NCBI GenBank assembly: GCA_950106755.1
Contig: OX467084.1
Coordinates: forward strand, 27,841,213 to 27,905,212
Length of the DNA: 64,000 bases
From: Climacium dendroides
Taxonomy: Eukaryota > Streptophyta > Bryopsida > Hypnales > Climaciaceae
Reading direction: 5' to 3'
A model generated the notes under the pieces. That model saw only the letters and a list, made by a program, of their open reading frames with translations, was not told the origin of the DNA and did not search any database. Of the stretch, positions 22,191-35,281 are shown in pieces (the stretch's first letter is position 1; every line of letters starts with the position of its first letter). The position numbers and the translations under genes were made by a program.

Positions 22191-23121
22191 TTGTCTCCTA
22201 AAGGACCAACCTTGTATTTTTGGCAACATAACTTTTTTAAGTAGGTACATATGAGTAGAGAGTTTTTTCTTTGAAATTTTTTACACAACATGTGGACAAG
22301 GAGTTGCCTTGAGGCCCAACAATTTTCATAACTTTTGACTTCATGGTTAAAAAGTTATTGCATTATATGTAGTTTGTTTTTTAACTCAAGCAACTTGGGC
22401 AAATTTTTTTTTTTTAATTTATATTAAAAAAAAATTGAAATTGGTTCATTAGATTTATTTATAAGTGGAAAGCTTTGAGTCATTCCATTTTGATTAATGA
22501 GTCAAAAGTTATTAGGAGTTTTAGTTTGCCATAGCAATTATGGATACTCTACTCTAAAATAAACTTTGAAGTCCTTTATTGAACTGAATTTCCAATATTT
22601 TTGGAAAAAAAATAAGATCATAGGGTGTAGATTGTTTATTACAACATCACAACCATTGGGTTTGGCATTTTTCAATTCCATAAATAACTTGTTAACAATT
22701 TAGTATTTTGAATCATTCTCTACTTCTTTCTACTTACTAGTTTTTTCCTATATGTTGTACAATTCCAAATGATTTGAAATTTTTTAAGCATGTAGCCAAC
22801 TTGCCTTCAAAAATGAATATGAAGAAGAAAAACCATTTTGGATTTTTTTTCATAATGATTTGACCTTGTGAAGTGCAACTGTCAAGTGGTTTGTGGGGCC
22901 AAATAAAGGACTTTTGTCACTTCAAACACTATTATTTTGCAATCTACAAAGTGAAAATTTCTAAAAAAAATTCTGCATTTTTTGAAACCAACATACTACA
23001 AGATCATATGGTTAGATGTGTGTAAAAATACTTTTTAACAAAATTTTTGGTACTTGTACTAAAAATGACATTTTTTGGAGCATTTTTGGTGGGATCATAG
23101 TGAAGGAACCTTAGGGATTAA
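22191..23121 (+). mobile_element. TTAA-CCCCTAAAGG family, copy 1
   Basis: This roughly 930-bp copy starts with a decayed TCCTAAAGGACCAA end and finishes CCTTAGGGATTAA. It shares its whole interior order with the copies at 25348, 36294, 38745 and 49197: GGCAACATAAC near the left, a TCATTCCATTTTGATTAATGA block, ACAACATYACAACCATTGGG, GCATGTAGCCAACTTGCCTTC, and GGTACTTGTACTAAAAATG near the right. There is no open frame of note. Confidence 0.8.
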
Positions 23122-25347
23122 ATAAATATATTTTGATTTGGAAACACAAAACATTAGGGTATCCTCTTACCATGTTATAACTTTGGTAAAGTTCATTGAA
23201 CATGCAACCATAATAAAACATTTAGTTTAGGAAATTTTCAACAATGGAAAGTATATTAGAAATTAGATTTGTAGGATTTAATTTTGGTTATAATAATCAA
23301 ATGCGTTTAAGATCACTTTGAAGGATAAAATGAAGCTTAAACAGTAAAGTATTTGAAACAAATAAGTATAATATATATCCAAAATATCTTCATGGGACTA
23401 AAAGTCTTTAAGATGGACAAATGAAAGATGGAAGGTGGGAAATAATATGAACTCAATTTTTGACGACTTTTGAAACATTGTAAGATAAATAGGAGAATAG
23501 GTGATTTTTATAAGAAAATCATTTTTTTAATTGGTGCCTTAGAATAAAATTTATGCCACCTAAAATAAAAATAATCAAGTCAAGTCATTAATAAAGGATT
23601 CAAAAACTTAGGGGAATTTTTTTTTTCTCGTAGAATGAATTTACATCTATAAGAAAAAAATTTATTTGTTCCATAATTTAAATCAATTATGTAAAAGTTA
23701 TGAAGAATTGGTTTACTTTCTAGAACAATATTACTATTAGAATTGTGATGTTTCAACTCCATCTTAAAGGAACTTAGTATTTAGCTTTTTTTTGTTCATC
23801 TTGGTTTTAATTCTATTTAATAATTTTTTACATACCAAAAAAAATTCTTCTTCTAAAAATTTTCTTAGATTTTCAACTTGATTCTCCAACAATAAAATTT
23901 TTAATTTATCTATTGGATAAATAAATAAGTTTTAAAGGATTAAAAGGCATATGATCTAATATACCCTAGTATTACAAAATTGGCAATGCACACAAGACCA
24001 ATGAGTGTTCTTTAGGGCAAGATCAAATTTTAAATTTTAAGAAAGTTTACAAGAATGTAGTTAGAGTGAGTATCTAAAAGTGTGAGAGATGTGTTATTGA
24101 GACCAAGGATCATCTTAGCCTTGACTCTTTTATATAGTACTATATTAAAAGCTTCTCAAGAAATTTCTTCGATTTAAGAGGCTTCATATTACTCGTAGGT
24201 TCTTTTGTAAGGATTTTTTTTATTAATTTTAGAAGGTTTTAAGTTGTGTGTTTGTGACACTTAATATGCCTAGTTGCAAACTAAAACATTTTATTTCACT
24301 TTAAATGCTAATAACTTGCAATCTTTATTGTTAAAGATTTAAAATGTTTTTTGTGAACACTAGTAGAATACAAGATCCTAGGATAGGACGTGCAACAATA
24401 ACTACTACTCTCAAAATTGCTCTTTGCACTAGTTTAAAAAGTTTGAAGTAAAACATAGTGACTATTATAGAACCTTAGGAATTAAAATTTAAAATCCACA
24501 TCAATTTGTGGTTGAGCATTTTAAAGAAAATTTTCAAAATGATCTTACTACACTTTATGCATCAACTAATAAACTAAAACATTATTGACATAATGTTTTC
24601 TTAATGTATAGTATTAACAAAGAAGTTTACATATCTTCTACATTAGGAAGAAGAAGACTTCTATACCTTCTTTGACAAATAAGAACACTTGCTCAATCCA
24701 TCCAACACTCCAAATAGCTATTTTCATGTTTTGTATTTTTAAGCATTTTGCCCTTCATAGAGTTTTTTTAGTAGTCCTGCAACTTATAATGTACAAAACA
24801 AAATATGAATACTTTACTAACTTAATGTAAACTACCCCATTCCAAATAGAGGATCCATTCTTGACACCTAGGAATTGTACCATCAAAGGCTTACATCAAT
24901 CCATAACAAAAAAATTCAATAAAGGAGACGTAGGACTACATTAGGTTGAGTTTAGGATCACAATTAGTGTCTTTAGTGACAAATATTGGTTAGAGCCCAC
25001 AAAAGGAGCTTCTAGCTTTTCAATATAAATTCTTCACAAAAAATATTTTTTAGGCCTTTACGAAGCATCCATTTTAGGAAATATTGTAATCACTTTGGGC
25101 ATGTAAAATGACCATTATGGATATACTTCATGTTGATTTTAGGGTAGTCCAAAGACTCTTCTAGACCAATTAGACTCAACACGATTCAAAAATTCATAAC
25201 AAATTTATACTTTGTAAAAAAAAATATAATTTCAATTGCTCTCATTGTTTCTCACATTTGTCTTTATGTGGAAATAAAATGAAAAATTCAACAATGCTAT
25301 GTGAGCAAGATAGTCATGATGCTTATTATGTGGTTATTTACCATACA
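23122..25347. other. AT-rich intergenic DNA
   Basis: No gene, RNA or clear repeat boundary is visible. The open frame 23580-23762 (-) is low-complexity. Confidence 0.55.
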
Positions 25348-26262
25348 TTAACCCCTAAAGGTTTTTAACTATGTTTTCACCAAAACCACTCTAAAACTGC
25401 CATTTTTAGTACAAGTACCAAAATTTTTGTTAAAAAGTATTTTTGTAGTATGCTGATTTCAAAAGATGTGAAAAAAATTTCAAAATTTTTTACCGTGTAG
25501 ATTGAAAGATAATAGTGTTTGAAGTGACAAAAGTCTTTTATTTGGCCCTGCAAACCTCTAAGTAGCTTGCACTTCACAAGGTCACATTGGTATGAAATTT
25601 TTTCCAACATGGTGGTGCTTCTTTGAATTCATTCTTCAAAGGCAAGCTGGCTACATGTTTGAAAAAATTTAGATCATATAGGAAAGAAATAGCAAGTAGA
25701 AAGAAGTAGAGAATGATTCAAAATAAGTTGCTAAATTGTTAACAAGTTATTTATAGAATTGAAAAATGCCAAATCCAATAATTGTAATGTTGAAATAAAA
25801 ATTCTACGCCTAATATTTTCAATTTTTTCAAAAATATTGAAAATTGAATTAAATAGGAGACTTTAAAGTTTATCTTAGATCAGAAATTCCGTAACTACCC
25901 TAAACTATTTGCAAACAAACTCTTCATAACTTTTATCTCATTAATCAAAATGGAATGGTCCAAAGCCTTTTACATATAAATAAATCTAACCAACTAGTTT
26001 CAAATTTTTTTCTTAAAGAAGTGATTTTAAAGAAGTTTTTTTCTGCTTAGTTTGCCTACCGATTGTTGAAAACTACATATCATACAGTAATATTTTAACC
26101 ATGTACTCAAAAGTTATGAAAATTGTTGGGCCTTAAAGCTACTCCTTGGGCACATGTTGTATGGAAACTTCAAAGAAAAATAAATAAAAACTCCATTTGT
26201 AGTGTGCTACCCCAAATTGCTATGTTGCAAAAAAAAAAACAATTCAAGGATTTAGGGGTTAA
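25348..26262 (-). mobile_element. TTAA-CCCCTAAAGG family, copy 2 (inverted)
   Basis: It begins TTAACCCCTAAAGG and ends TTTAGGGGTTAA, with TTAA at both tips. It is the reverse complement of the copy at 22191-23121 over its full length (about 915 bp) with moderate divergence. No coding region is present. Confidence 0.85.
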
Positions 26263-26391
26263 AACAAAATATGTCCAAACCAACATTGCATTAAAAACAA
26301 AAAATATATATTATTGTTTTATACTGATATTCTTAAATATATGATTATTGTATATCATGTTAATTTTTTTTAATTATTAGTTTTATACATA

Positions 26392-26528
26392 AGGTAGTTT
26401 GCTCTTAAAGCAACCATTTAAGCCTACCTAACTTGTTATTGATAGTAATGGATATTTCAAGCAACATGTCACCCATTCCTAAATAGGGGTCACATTTAGA
26501 ACATGGTCACTTTTAGAGCAAACTACCT
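26392..26528. mobile_element. 137-bp MITE with AGGTAGTTTGCTCT ends
   Basis: The terminal inverted repeats AGGTAGTTTGCTCT and AGAGCAAACTACCT are flanked by TA on both sides (26390-26391, 26529-26530). A decayed relative of one end (TATAGTATGCTCTAAAAGCG) is at about 34430-34455. The TA flank points to a Tc1/mariner-type (Stowaway-like) element. Confidence 0.8.
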
Positions 26529-26530
26529 TA

Positions 26531-28210
26531 CTTCCCTTAGGTGTTTTCTTCTTGGTTCAAGAAAAAGTGATGTGAACAAATGCAGTATTGGAAATGTGTT
26601 TAACAATATGTTAATTTTTAGTATTATCATACTTGGTTGGGTTTATTCATGATTAATCATGAGATAAAGGGGCCAAATTTTTGAAGGTTTTGGTTGGCTA
26701 AAATTTAAAAGTCCTTAAAAAATAGTTTAACACCATATAATGAGAGGTCATGGATGTACAAAACATTACATAGGATTCAACTTCTTTGAGTTGTAAGCTC
26801 CCCTACGTTCCAAAATTGTAGGAATATAGGGGAACTGAACCACATTAGTCTAATGTGACAAAGTGACTACCACATTAGATAATTAAAAATTATTATTATT
26901 ATTTTTGAAAAAATATTTTAGAAATATTTTAAACTTTTATTTTAAAAAAATCTAGCTAGTATTGGCTAGTTTCCAACATGGGGAACAAGCTTGAAACGGT
27001 CCTCCAATGCAACTCAAAATCATCTAATGGCCTAGTAATATGGAGGACACTTTTTTCCTACGTGGTAGTAAAAGTCCTTCAATTTTCATCTCCTTTGAAA
27101 TTATAGTTAGATCTAGCACATAGAGGTGAATCCCACTCAAATTTCAAGGATCCTAACAAAATACACTAGAAAGCAAAAAGTATTTATACTTTACACTATT
27201 TTATTACTTTTTGCCATTTCAAGCCTTCTTGACAATTTATACCAAATTAAAAGGATATAACCTCTAAAAAAGAACTTCTCAATGACAAACAAGGGGACTA
27301 CATAACATTCAATAGCCTTTGAAGAGGCTGTTTTTTCCTCTCTAGACACCTCATGCATAGAAAACATCTACATGGAGAGGTAAAAGTAAGCTCCAGTACC
27401 AGGTGCCAAGATTGTAGCAATAACTTAGATCTATGGTGTGCTACTATTTTCTTTTTTCTAAATCTTAAACCAACCAAAAAAATCAGCAAAGAACTGTTAA
27501 GATGATTTGCCAAAAATCTTAAGAATCCTTTGGTAAAAAATACAATTGTCATATAACCCTCCACCATTGAAAATAAATTGATAGCCCAATGATGGATTTG
27601 TTTCAATGTCATTTATACGTATGCAAGTTGAAGATGTCATCTTTATATTGAAATCAAGTGTCGAAGATGAACCCTCACATGATATGGGATAATCTAAATA
27701 TGAGAGTTTAATTGCTCATTGTCAAAATGTAGAAATTATGTTTGATGTAGGATTTCAAACCTCATTTAGTCATTGTAGAATAATTTTATTTTTAAATCTT
27801 TAAATTAAAAAAAGTTGGTAAATCAATCTAAATTTCATCTCCAAAAGTCCATTTGAGATTTTAAGCCTCCAAACAAAAGTTATGGATAAAATTCTAAGAA
27901 AATGTTTGAAATGTCCAAAAGAAATGTCAAAGAAAAAAGTCCCTTCCAACCCCTCTCTCAAATTTGTTCATAACTTTTGGAGGCTCAAAATCTCAAATAG
28001 ATTTTTGGATATGAAATTTAAATTTTATTTCTCAACTTTTTTCAATTCAATTTTATTGAAAAAATCATTATGCTATGCCTAAATTAGGTTTGAAATTCTA
28101 CTTCAAAGACAATTTCTCCTTTTGATTTAACTATGAGTGGTTCGAGAGCTCCTACTAATTCTAATTTACAAATCCCATATGGTTTGTTTCACTTCCTACC
28201 ACCCCATATG
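26531..28210. other. AT-rich intergenic DNA
   Basis: No gene can be supported. The open frame 27298-27612 (-), 104 codons, has no recognisable motif, and parallel frames there are equally readable. It may be remnant coding DNA. Confidence 0.45.
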
Positions 28211-28212
28211 TA

Positions 28213-29418
28213 AGGTAAAACAACCCATTGTAATCAAATGACCCATAGTGGTCACTTAGAAAATGAACCTATTGTGGGTTTTTTCAGTATGTGAGATTTG
28301 GGCCACAATCAATGTTTTACATGATAGTAATGGAGTGAATAATGACCTCATTAGGAACTTCCAAACTTTTAGTGTGAAATTCATTATAAGAATTGACTTT
28401 TTAGGCCTTCCATGTTAGAAAATAGTGTGACTACATTAGATAGTAAGATGAGCATTATGGATTCAAATTTTGTTGGTTATGGGGTAGTCTACAAACTATT
28501 TTGGGCTATGATGCATGTAGATTGGAATTTACTATAGATGAACTACAAATAAATTCCTATAGTTTTGAATTCGTTCACAGGGAGGTATGGATGCTCTATA
28601 GGTAATTCCTATGAATTGTTTTCTAACCCAAGGTTGTGCACAATTACTCATACATGAATTCCCACTCAATTGATTCTAGAATTCTCACATACTCACAAAC
28701 AACAAACCCATCCTATAGATAAACTTCCATTCACAACGTTCACCACAGTTCACACACCATAGATAAAACCATCACTCTAGATTCATTATACATAGACTGA
28801 AAACAATTGAACACATAACACACACACACAACAATTGATTTTCAATCATCTCCGCTTTGCATTACAACTTGAGATATTGCAATAGGTTCTCGCATTCACT
28901 ACTTTGCTCCTAAACATCTAGCACACTATAGGTCTATGCTCACACTCTCGCATGTACTGTCGAACACCACCGCGCAGGAGCTCTGGCTTCTCTCCAGACT
29001 GCCTCCAAAAATTCACAATCGTCCCCTTCACCATGTTCACCTAACAAGTAAATAACCGCTACTATAGATTTGCACTCCATTCATCCGCTACCAACTAACA
29101 TCCATTGATAAGATTCCATAGTAAAGTCTTGCTAATTGATAACAACCAGGTTTTAATACCGCAAATGCACTAATACTATAGAAAATTTGGAAAATTACCC
29201 AAATTAGCTATTATGCACATTTCCTCTATAGTTTATTTGACTACAATGCATTGAACACTTCAAAAATTCCTAGCAAATTCATACTTTGTCAAAAAAATAT
29301 AATTTCAAGTACATTTGCTGTTTTTCACACTTGTCTTTAAGTGGGAAAAAAATTGAAAAATTTCAACAATAGTGTGAGGCCAAACTCCAAATTCTAACCA
29401 CAATGGGTTGTTTTACCT
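28213..29418. mobile_element. 1.2-kb element with AGGTAAAACAACCC ends
   Basis: The terminal inverted repeats AGGTAAAACAACCCATTGT and ACAATGGGTTGTTTTACCT are perfect over 19 bases, with TA at both sides (28211-28212, 29419-29420). The interior, from about 28530 to 29180, is less AT-rich (CACACACA tract, CGCGCAGGAGCTCTGG) and may be a separate insertion. There is no transposase frame. Confidence 0.8.
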
Positions 29419-29484
29419 TATTTAAAGAACTTGTTTTCACTATGTTAAACACAAACCATGAATGGCTAGGTAAACAAAGTACTT

Positions 29485-30043
29485 GGGGGTTGCACTCCCC
29501 CTTTTTTTGATGTTAGCATGCAAACAAAACTTTGAACCCCCTAATTATATACTTTTTGAATTTTAAATAAAATGAAATGAAAAAAATACAAATAGATTTT
29601 TCTACTTTGAAATTTTATGTTTTAAATTATTGATATTTTATTTGTTAATAATAATTAGTTATAAATATTGAAGTAAAAAGATACATTGTAGAACTGAAAA
29701 ATAACTTTCATACCCCCTATATTATATAAGAAAAAATTGTCTAAAAAATGAACAAAAAATTCCTAAAAATAACTCTCTATTGAAAGCTCATTTTGATTTG
29801 AATATTGATGTAATGGTCATCTAAATGTGTTCTCTTAAAATATTTGAGTTGAAAAAACATGCCATTTTAGTGCATTTTTAACCTCTTCTAGAAATCATTC
29901 CATATTTTATTTGAGTTTGAAATTTGGGGAGTAGAATCCTATAGTCATTAGTAAACAATGCTCGAAATTTGAAGTTAAAATTATAGTTTATTAAAAACCA
30001 CTTGTTTGCACGTGGTTTGTTGTTAGTAGAACTAAGTGCACCC
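29485..30043 (+). mobile_element. GGGTGCACT-ended element, copy 1
   Basis: This segment of about 555 bp is matched in reverse complement at 61514-62065 along its whole length. The ends show TTGCACTCCCCC on the left and AAGTGCACCC on the right. TTGGG stands near both flanks and may be the target duplication. It is non-coding and very AT-rich inside. Confidence 0.8.
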
Positions 30044-32625
30044 TTGGGACAAAGTGAAGTAACTAAGATTCAGAATTCATTGTTTTTTGTGAATTGAATG
30101 CGCTTTTTCAAAGTTTTATTCAAAAGACTTTTCAATGCTAACATGGCACCATCCTATTGGCAACCTATCACTATTGCCATTACAAATTGCAACTCATAAC
30201 CTTCTTTCCTTTCAACTTGCTTCCTACACCCTTGGATCATGAAGATCAAAGGTTATGATTGAAAAATGTACAACCGGTTATGTATGATAACCTATTTACC
30301 CCTAGCGCGGCTCATCGGTTATCTATTACACAACCTTTTTTTTTCTCTTTGGTGACCTAGTTGTGTTTAATTGTGACCCAATCATGCAAACGCAACTCAA
30401 TTTAGCTTTCTGACACTTTGCAACTCGTGGTGTTGTAGTTATTGATGAAATGTGAGAATATGCCACATCATTTCATCCGTGGATGAAATGATATTCCTTT
30501 GGTGGAAGTCACTCTTCATGACTGCAATTGAATGTTATGCTTGGACAAGGAGACTTGTCCATTTTATGGCCCCAGTCAGTCTCCTTTTGGAATGAATAAA
30601 TTGTTCTTTTGTACTGACAACACTGTTTAAAATTGAGAAAAAAAAGTTCTGGCATTTGAAGTCATGCATCATGCCATGGGATCCAATAATATACCTCTCT
30701 GTAGGATTATTTTAAACAAGGATCATTCTCTGGAGTCTGGACAAGATGCAAAAGAAATGAGTCTGACTATCAGGCCCAGCGGTAGGGCCAGGGTGAACTC
30801 ACCCCCTCGTTGCCCCGTTTTACCCCTGGGGAAAATGCTGTGGAATTTTTTATTTGCAGTCAGATGAATTTTTTTGCAAATTGTGAATTCAGATTTGCAA
30901 TCAGCGGCGGGCCCCAAATTAGCTAGGGGCTATGTAGAAATATAAAAAAATCATGGAAAAATATAAGGGGCTTTTTTTCACAATTAACCCTAGTTAGGGC
31001 AATGAGGAGTTTTTTAACATTTGAAGACATTCCTCCCTTCAAGACTATGGCATACAAAAACATCTTTTAGGCCATAGAAATTATTTTTTGGATATTTTTT
31101 TCAATTTTGTTCTTCTCACTTTTTATCGTTATAAGACAACAATCCACTATATAAATAGACATTTCTAAAATCCTTATAAATTTGTAGATGTTTTGGGGTA
31201 TCTTATTATTTTCAACAGATCATGGTAACATCAAGTACATAGGTTTTGTACAAATTGGATTTGAGTTTGATTTTTGATATGCTAATTTCTATTCCTAAAA
31301 GTTATATCATATTAAAAGATACAATTTCAATTCAACGTCTTCTAGTTCTCATTGAATTTTGAAGTTGTGATATCCCACAAAAACTCAACAGGAAGAGTTA
31401 ACATTTTCTACTTTGATCTTTTGGATCTCACAAATGGTAAGGACTTTGAATTTGAAACATACTATTATATGATCTACATAAAGGTGAGATCAAGACCTTA
31501 CTAAAACAACTATCATTGTTTATATATTTTTTCATTAAAGAATCTTGAAACAAAAGTGATCATTTCTTGATTTAGATGGGGCTCAATATGCAAAGGAATT
31601 CTTAGAGGTTAAAGTAGAATGACACCATTTGATGAAATGGATCCTTTCCCAATTGTGATTCCTATAATTGAACACAATTCTACTTTGTTCCATCTTGATG
31701 TTGTGAAAATTGTTCTAAATTCATATAAAATTTGAATATGGAGTCAATGTCAATAGGGTTGAAATCAAGCTTCAAAATGATCATTTTATAATCTATAGAT
31801 AAAGACACAAAATTAATTTACATTTCCAAAGATTTACTTATTATTTCAAAATCCTTTGGGATGCTCTTAAATTATAATGGGAAATTAATATAGATACATT
31901 CTCATCCAAAAGGACAAAACTACCTTCTTATTTACCTCACACACCAATCATCCACAACAATAGGTCGTATGTAATAAAGACAACTTCTTAGGTCAACAAA
32001 TTATCCACTCTTGTAAAGAATGTTTTTAAACTAAAATGATGTTTCATGGGCCTATATCATTCTTGGTTCATGCTATGTATTTTGGGATTGAAAAAACAAC
32101 AAGTATAGAATAATAAAAGTTAATAAATGAGACTATTTTTTGTTTTTTTGTTACAATGAGATCTTTGGAACCATGTGTCCTCCGGTCACGTTCTTTATAC
32201 GTTCTCTATTAGAAAGCTCTTTGTAAGGAGTGTGTGCACAGACCTTGTTTTGTGGCATTTTATTATATTATAACAATAGCAAATACGAGAGCAAATAGTA
32301 TACTAATAAAGTTAAAAAAACAAAGGTGAGACTTATCAATTACATCTACTAATGGGTTTAGGGGTTTACAAGTTTAGGATTCAGTATTGGCTTTATATGG
32401 ACTCAATTCTATTGTGTTGTAGTACCATAATGTCAAGTTTGGTTTTCAAGGCAGATTTGCCACTATTTATTGGATTGTAACAAAAGCATTATAATTCAAA
32501 ACACAAACTCTTTTTCTACACCCTTAGATTTGTGAAAAGTACATATATAGACATATGTGATTAATTATTACACTTGGCATTATGTCCCATGATGCTCGTG
32601 AGTGTCCCAACTCTCAAGCATTATC
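30044..32625. other. Intergenic DNA with a small GC-rich patch
   Basis: Most of this is AT-rich without features. At about 30770-30930 a GC-rich patch contains CAGCGGTAGGGCCAGGGTGA and, 125 bases on, CAGCGGCGGGCCCCAAATTA. Such CAGCGGNGG tips resemble ends of plant hAT elements, but both face the same way and no element can be delimited. Confidence 0.4.
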
Positions 32626-32627
32626 TA

Positions 32628-32955
32628 AGGTAGAAACACCAAAAAATCTCCCTATTTCCATTCTTGTATCCTAGACTACCACTAAATGTATCCCCAGACT
32701 TTCAGAAATGTGTCCTTTAAATGCTTAACTTTGATTTGATTTTTTGCAAATTTCAATTTAGGGTCCACCTATATGATAGTTTCAATGGTCTAAGGAGTTG
32801 GTGCTTTGAAAAACCATAGAAATAATATACCACAACAAAGAAATATATTTTTGTTGTTAATACTCATGATTTTCACTTGCTAATACTACAAAATGTTATT
32901 CTTCCGAAAAGTTGCCTCCAACTATGCTGAATTGTTTATATTGGTCATCATTTTA
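32628..32955 (-). mobile_element. AGGTA family A MITE, right-truncated copy
   Basis: It starts TA-AGGTAGAAACACC and follows the inverted order of the copy at 21596-21978, including ATACTCATGATTTTCACTTG and TTGCCTCCAACTATGCTGAA. It loses similarity at about 32955, before the expected terminal TACCT. Confidence 0.7.
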
Positions 32956-32964
32956 TTATTTTAT

Positions 32965-33478
32965 ATAGTTTTTTAATACTCATGATTTCCACTTGCTAGT
33001 ACTAAGGTAAAAACATCCAATTCCATCCGTGTACCTAATCCTTCTTCCATAAAGTGCCCTTAAAGTGTCCCTAGAGTTCCATTAATGTGTCTTACACATG
33101 TTTAACTTTGATTTGCTAACGCACTTGAAGGACACATATTGAACTCTGATTTGTTGACAACTGATTTTTGTACAATTCAGTTTTGGATGCACTTATGGGA
33201 CAGTTCTAGTGCTCTAGGTAGCCGACACTTTGAAAAATCATAAAAATTACATACAATGTCCGAAAACTCTATTTTTTTTAATATTCGTGATTTTCACTTT
33301 CATACACTACAAAAATATTATTTAAAAAAAAGAAGAATGCCTCTAACTATGCTGAATTGCTTAAAGTAACGATTTTGGGTGTTTCTACCTTACAAAAATG
33401 TTATTTTTACGAAAAGCTGCCTCCAACTACTGTATGCTGGATAGCTTCTGTTGATGGATTTTGGGTGTTTCCACCGTA
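32965..33478 (-). mobile_element. AGGTA family A MITE interrupted by another copy
   Basis: The left part (ATACTCATGATTTCCACTTG, to 33002) and the right part (from 33393, with GCTGCCTCCAACTA and ending GGGTGTTTCCACC) belong to one family A element. They are separated by a complete relative at 33005-33390. The outer left end is missing. Confidence 0.75.
33005..33390 (-). mobile_element. Complete 386-bp family A MITE nested in a relative
   Basis: The ends AGGTAAAAACATCC and GGGTGTTTCTACCT are flanked by TA (33003-33004, 33391-33392). The host element, compared with its sister copy at 32628, has a single TA at this point. So the insertion duplicated TA and the element proper is AGGTA...TACCT, the behaviour of Tc1/mariner-type MITEs. 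Confidence 0.9.
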
Positions 33479-33479
33479 A

Positions 33480-34100
33480 CTTAGTCCGTATTGAAGTAAC
33501 TTAGTTCCTGACTTTTGGATGGTGGTGGACACAACTTATTATTACCTTCCCCGTTGAACTGAGTGTGGATGTTTCCAGCCCCGCCCAGTCCCGCCTCACC
33601 CAGCCCCGCCCCACCCGCCCAGCCGTATTTCTCCACCTGCACCATTGATTGATGGCGGTGACTGGCCTGGTAGTACCAGCCTTTGAAAACAACAATACTG
33701 TAACAAAAGTGTGGTGAAGCCAGGTGCTCCCACTGACTGCAGTGACGGTATATAATGAAGCTTCTTACACACAGAGAGCCATGCGGCAGGTGTTGTCCCC
33801 TGCCTGGCGGGCTCTTCACCTCTTCCCACTTCCCACCTCCATCGCCATATTCTATTCAAACGTTCAGCGCAAGCAGCAGCCCAACTGGCCAGCCTGCAAC
33901 TGAAGAGGGAAGGGAAGAGAATGGAATGGAATGTTATCAACATATTTAAGCTTATCACAAGCTTACTTGCACAGGAAGTTCAAGCTTACACCTAAGATAA
34001 GTTAAGACGGTTGCCTCTTCGCAGTGATGACAGTCTTGACTTCGAAACCATCAACCGAAGGGAACGGAAGGGAATGAAGGCAGGACCTAGCATTGGATTT
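33480..34100. other. GC-rich patch, possible promoter region
   Basis: This block is GC-rich and repeat-free. It holds CCCCGCCC-type boxes at 33577-33620, a TATATAAT box at 33749-33756, and a 40-codon open frame from the ATG at 33780. The overlapping frames on both strands (up to 120 codons) are compositional and unrecognised. It may be the promoter and first exon of a gene or transcript, or a gene relic. No downstream coding is evident. Confidence 0.3.
33604..33620 (-). promoter_or_regulatory. Canonical G-quadruplex motif (minus strand)
   Basis: The plus strand reads CCCC-G-CCCC-A-CCC-G-CCC in 17 bases, so the minus strand carries four G-runs with one-base loops. This is the most stable class of predicted G-quadruplex. 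More C-runs lie just to the left (33577-33600). It is isolated in otherwise AT-rich DNA. Confidence 0.7.
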
Positions 34101-35281
34101 AAAATGAACTTAACAATTCAATTCAAACAGTCACATGGACAATTTGCAATTGAAAAGAGGAAACAGCCAGGACAAGGATCGTAATGTTGGATTGAATGTG
34201 GCACATTAGAATATCCACAAATAAACACACCCAACCTTGCAGTACCATAAGCTTAGCTCGTACAAGGGTTGTCAGAAAGGTTTGGGGGCTGCTTTACCTC
34301 CCACATTGATGATTGATTTAAATAGGGTAACTCCCAAACCGCCACTTTTGGCTTCTATGTCCACTTACTATTATGAGTCTGGTCCAATTTCCATATTTTC
34401 TTGTTGGCACTTGAAAGAAGGTTCTAGGGTATAGTATGCTCTAAAAGCGACCATTTAAAGGCTGGTCTGCCTTTTTCATAGGGTTTCGTGGACAAAAGTA
34501 TTTTTATATTATTTTTCAGAGAAAGAAAAATAGGCATGGAACGTAAGCATTTTTGAATTACTTAAAAATTTTCAAAGATTAAGGACATAGGCACCTATTT
34601 GTGACCATAGGTCTCCCAAAATTTGTCCATTTGCAACAATGTGCAGATTCAAAGACTATGATTGGCTCTTGTAATAGAAAAATAATTTTTTCTATATGCA
34701 TTCAACTCCTAAAGTGGTACATTCAAGGATCACCTCATTAGTCCTCTTGTAATAGAAAAATAAATTTTCTTAGATGCATTCAATTGGTAAAGTGGTACAT
34801 TCAAGGATCACCTCATCTCCATTATGTTCCTAAAGCTAGGGTCCATTTGAAAGAGATGGTCTATTTTACAACACATTACCATAACACACCAAAGAATGTG
34901 ACATTTGGATACCATATGCAAAAGTTATGAGAAAAAAGTTTGGTTCTAAAACAATTTTTCCTACATAGGTACATATTTTATTTGCAGATGTACATATAGT
35001 GAAGATGGTGGATCAATGGCACATTTGGGAGGGGCCACTTGAAGGTGGGTACACTCAAAATTGCACTTTACCTAAAATCACCATCTATATTCTCTGTACA
35101 ACTCCAAAATCAATATGTATGTATGTGGAAAAAACGATTGTAGAACATTTACCCTCCCAAAACTGTGATCCTTCTGAATTTTCCAAATGTCGTGTTTTTG
35201 GGTGTGTTGGAACTTCCTTTCACTTGCCAACAAAGAAATACGAAAATTTGACCAATCTAATGATAATAACTTGGGAAAGTA
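34101..35281. other. Intergenic DNA
   Basis: No gene is supported. A 75-base imperfect tandem duplication lies at 34666-34816, and a relic of the AGGTAGTTTGCTCT element end at about 34430-34455. Confidence 0.5.
34666..34816 (+). repeat. Imperfect tandem duplication, unit about 75 bp
   Basis: CTCTTGTAATAGAAAAATAA, then AAAGTGGTACATTCAAGGAT and CACCTCAT, occur in the same order twice in a row with small length differences. Confidence 0.8.

Noticed and set aside
33596..33958. 120-codon minus-strand frame in the GC-rich patch
   Set aside because: It overlaps other open frames on both strands, with no motif, and the Gly/Trp-rich end translates the C-run region.
34020..34100. C/D-box snoRNA-like start (GTGATGA)
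   Set aside because: No CTGA D-box at a suitable distance and no terminal stem.
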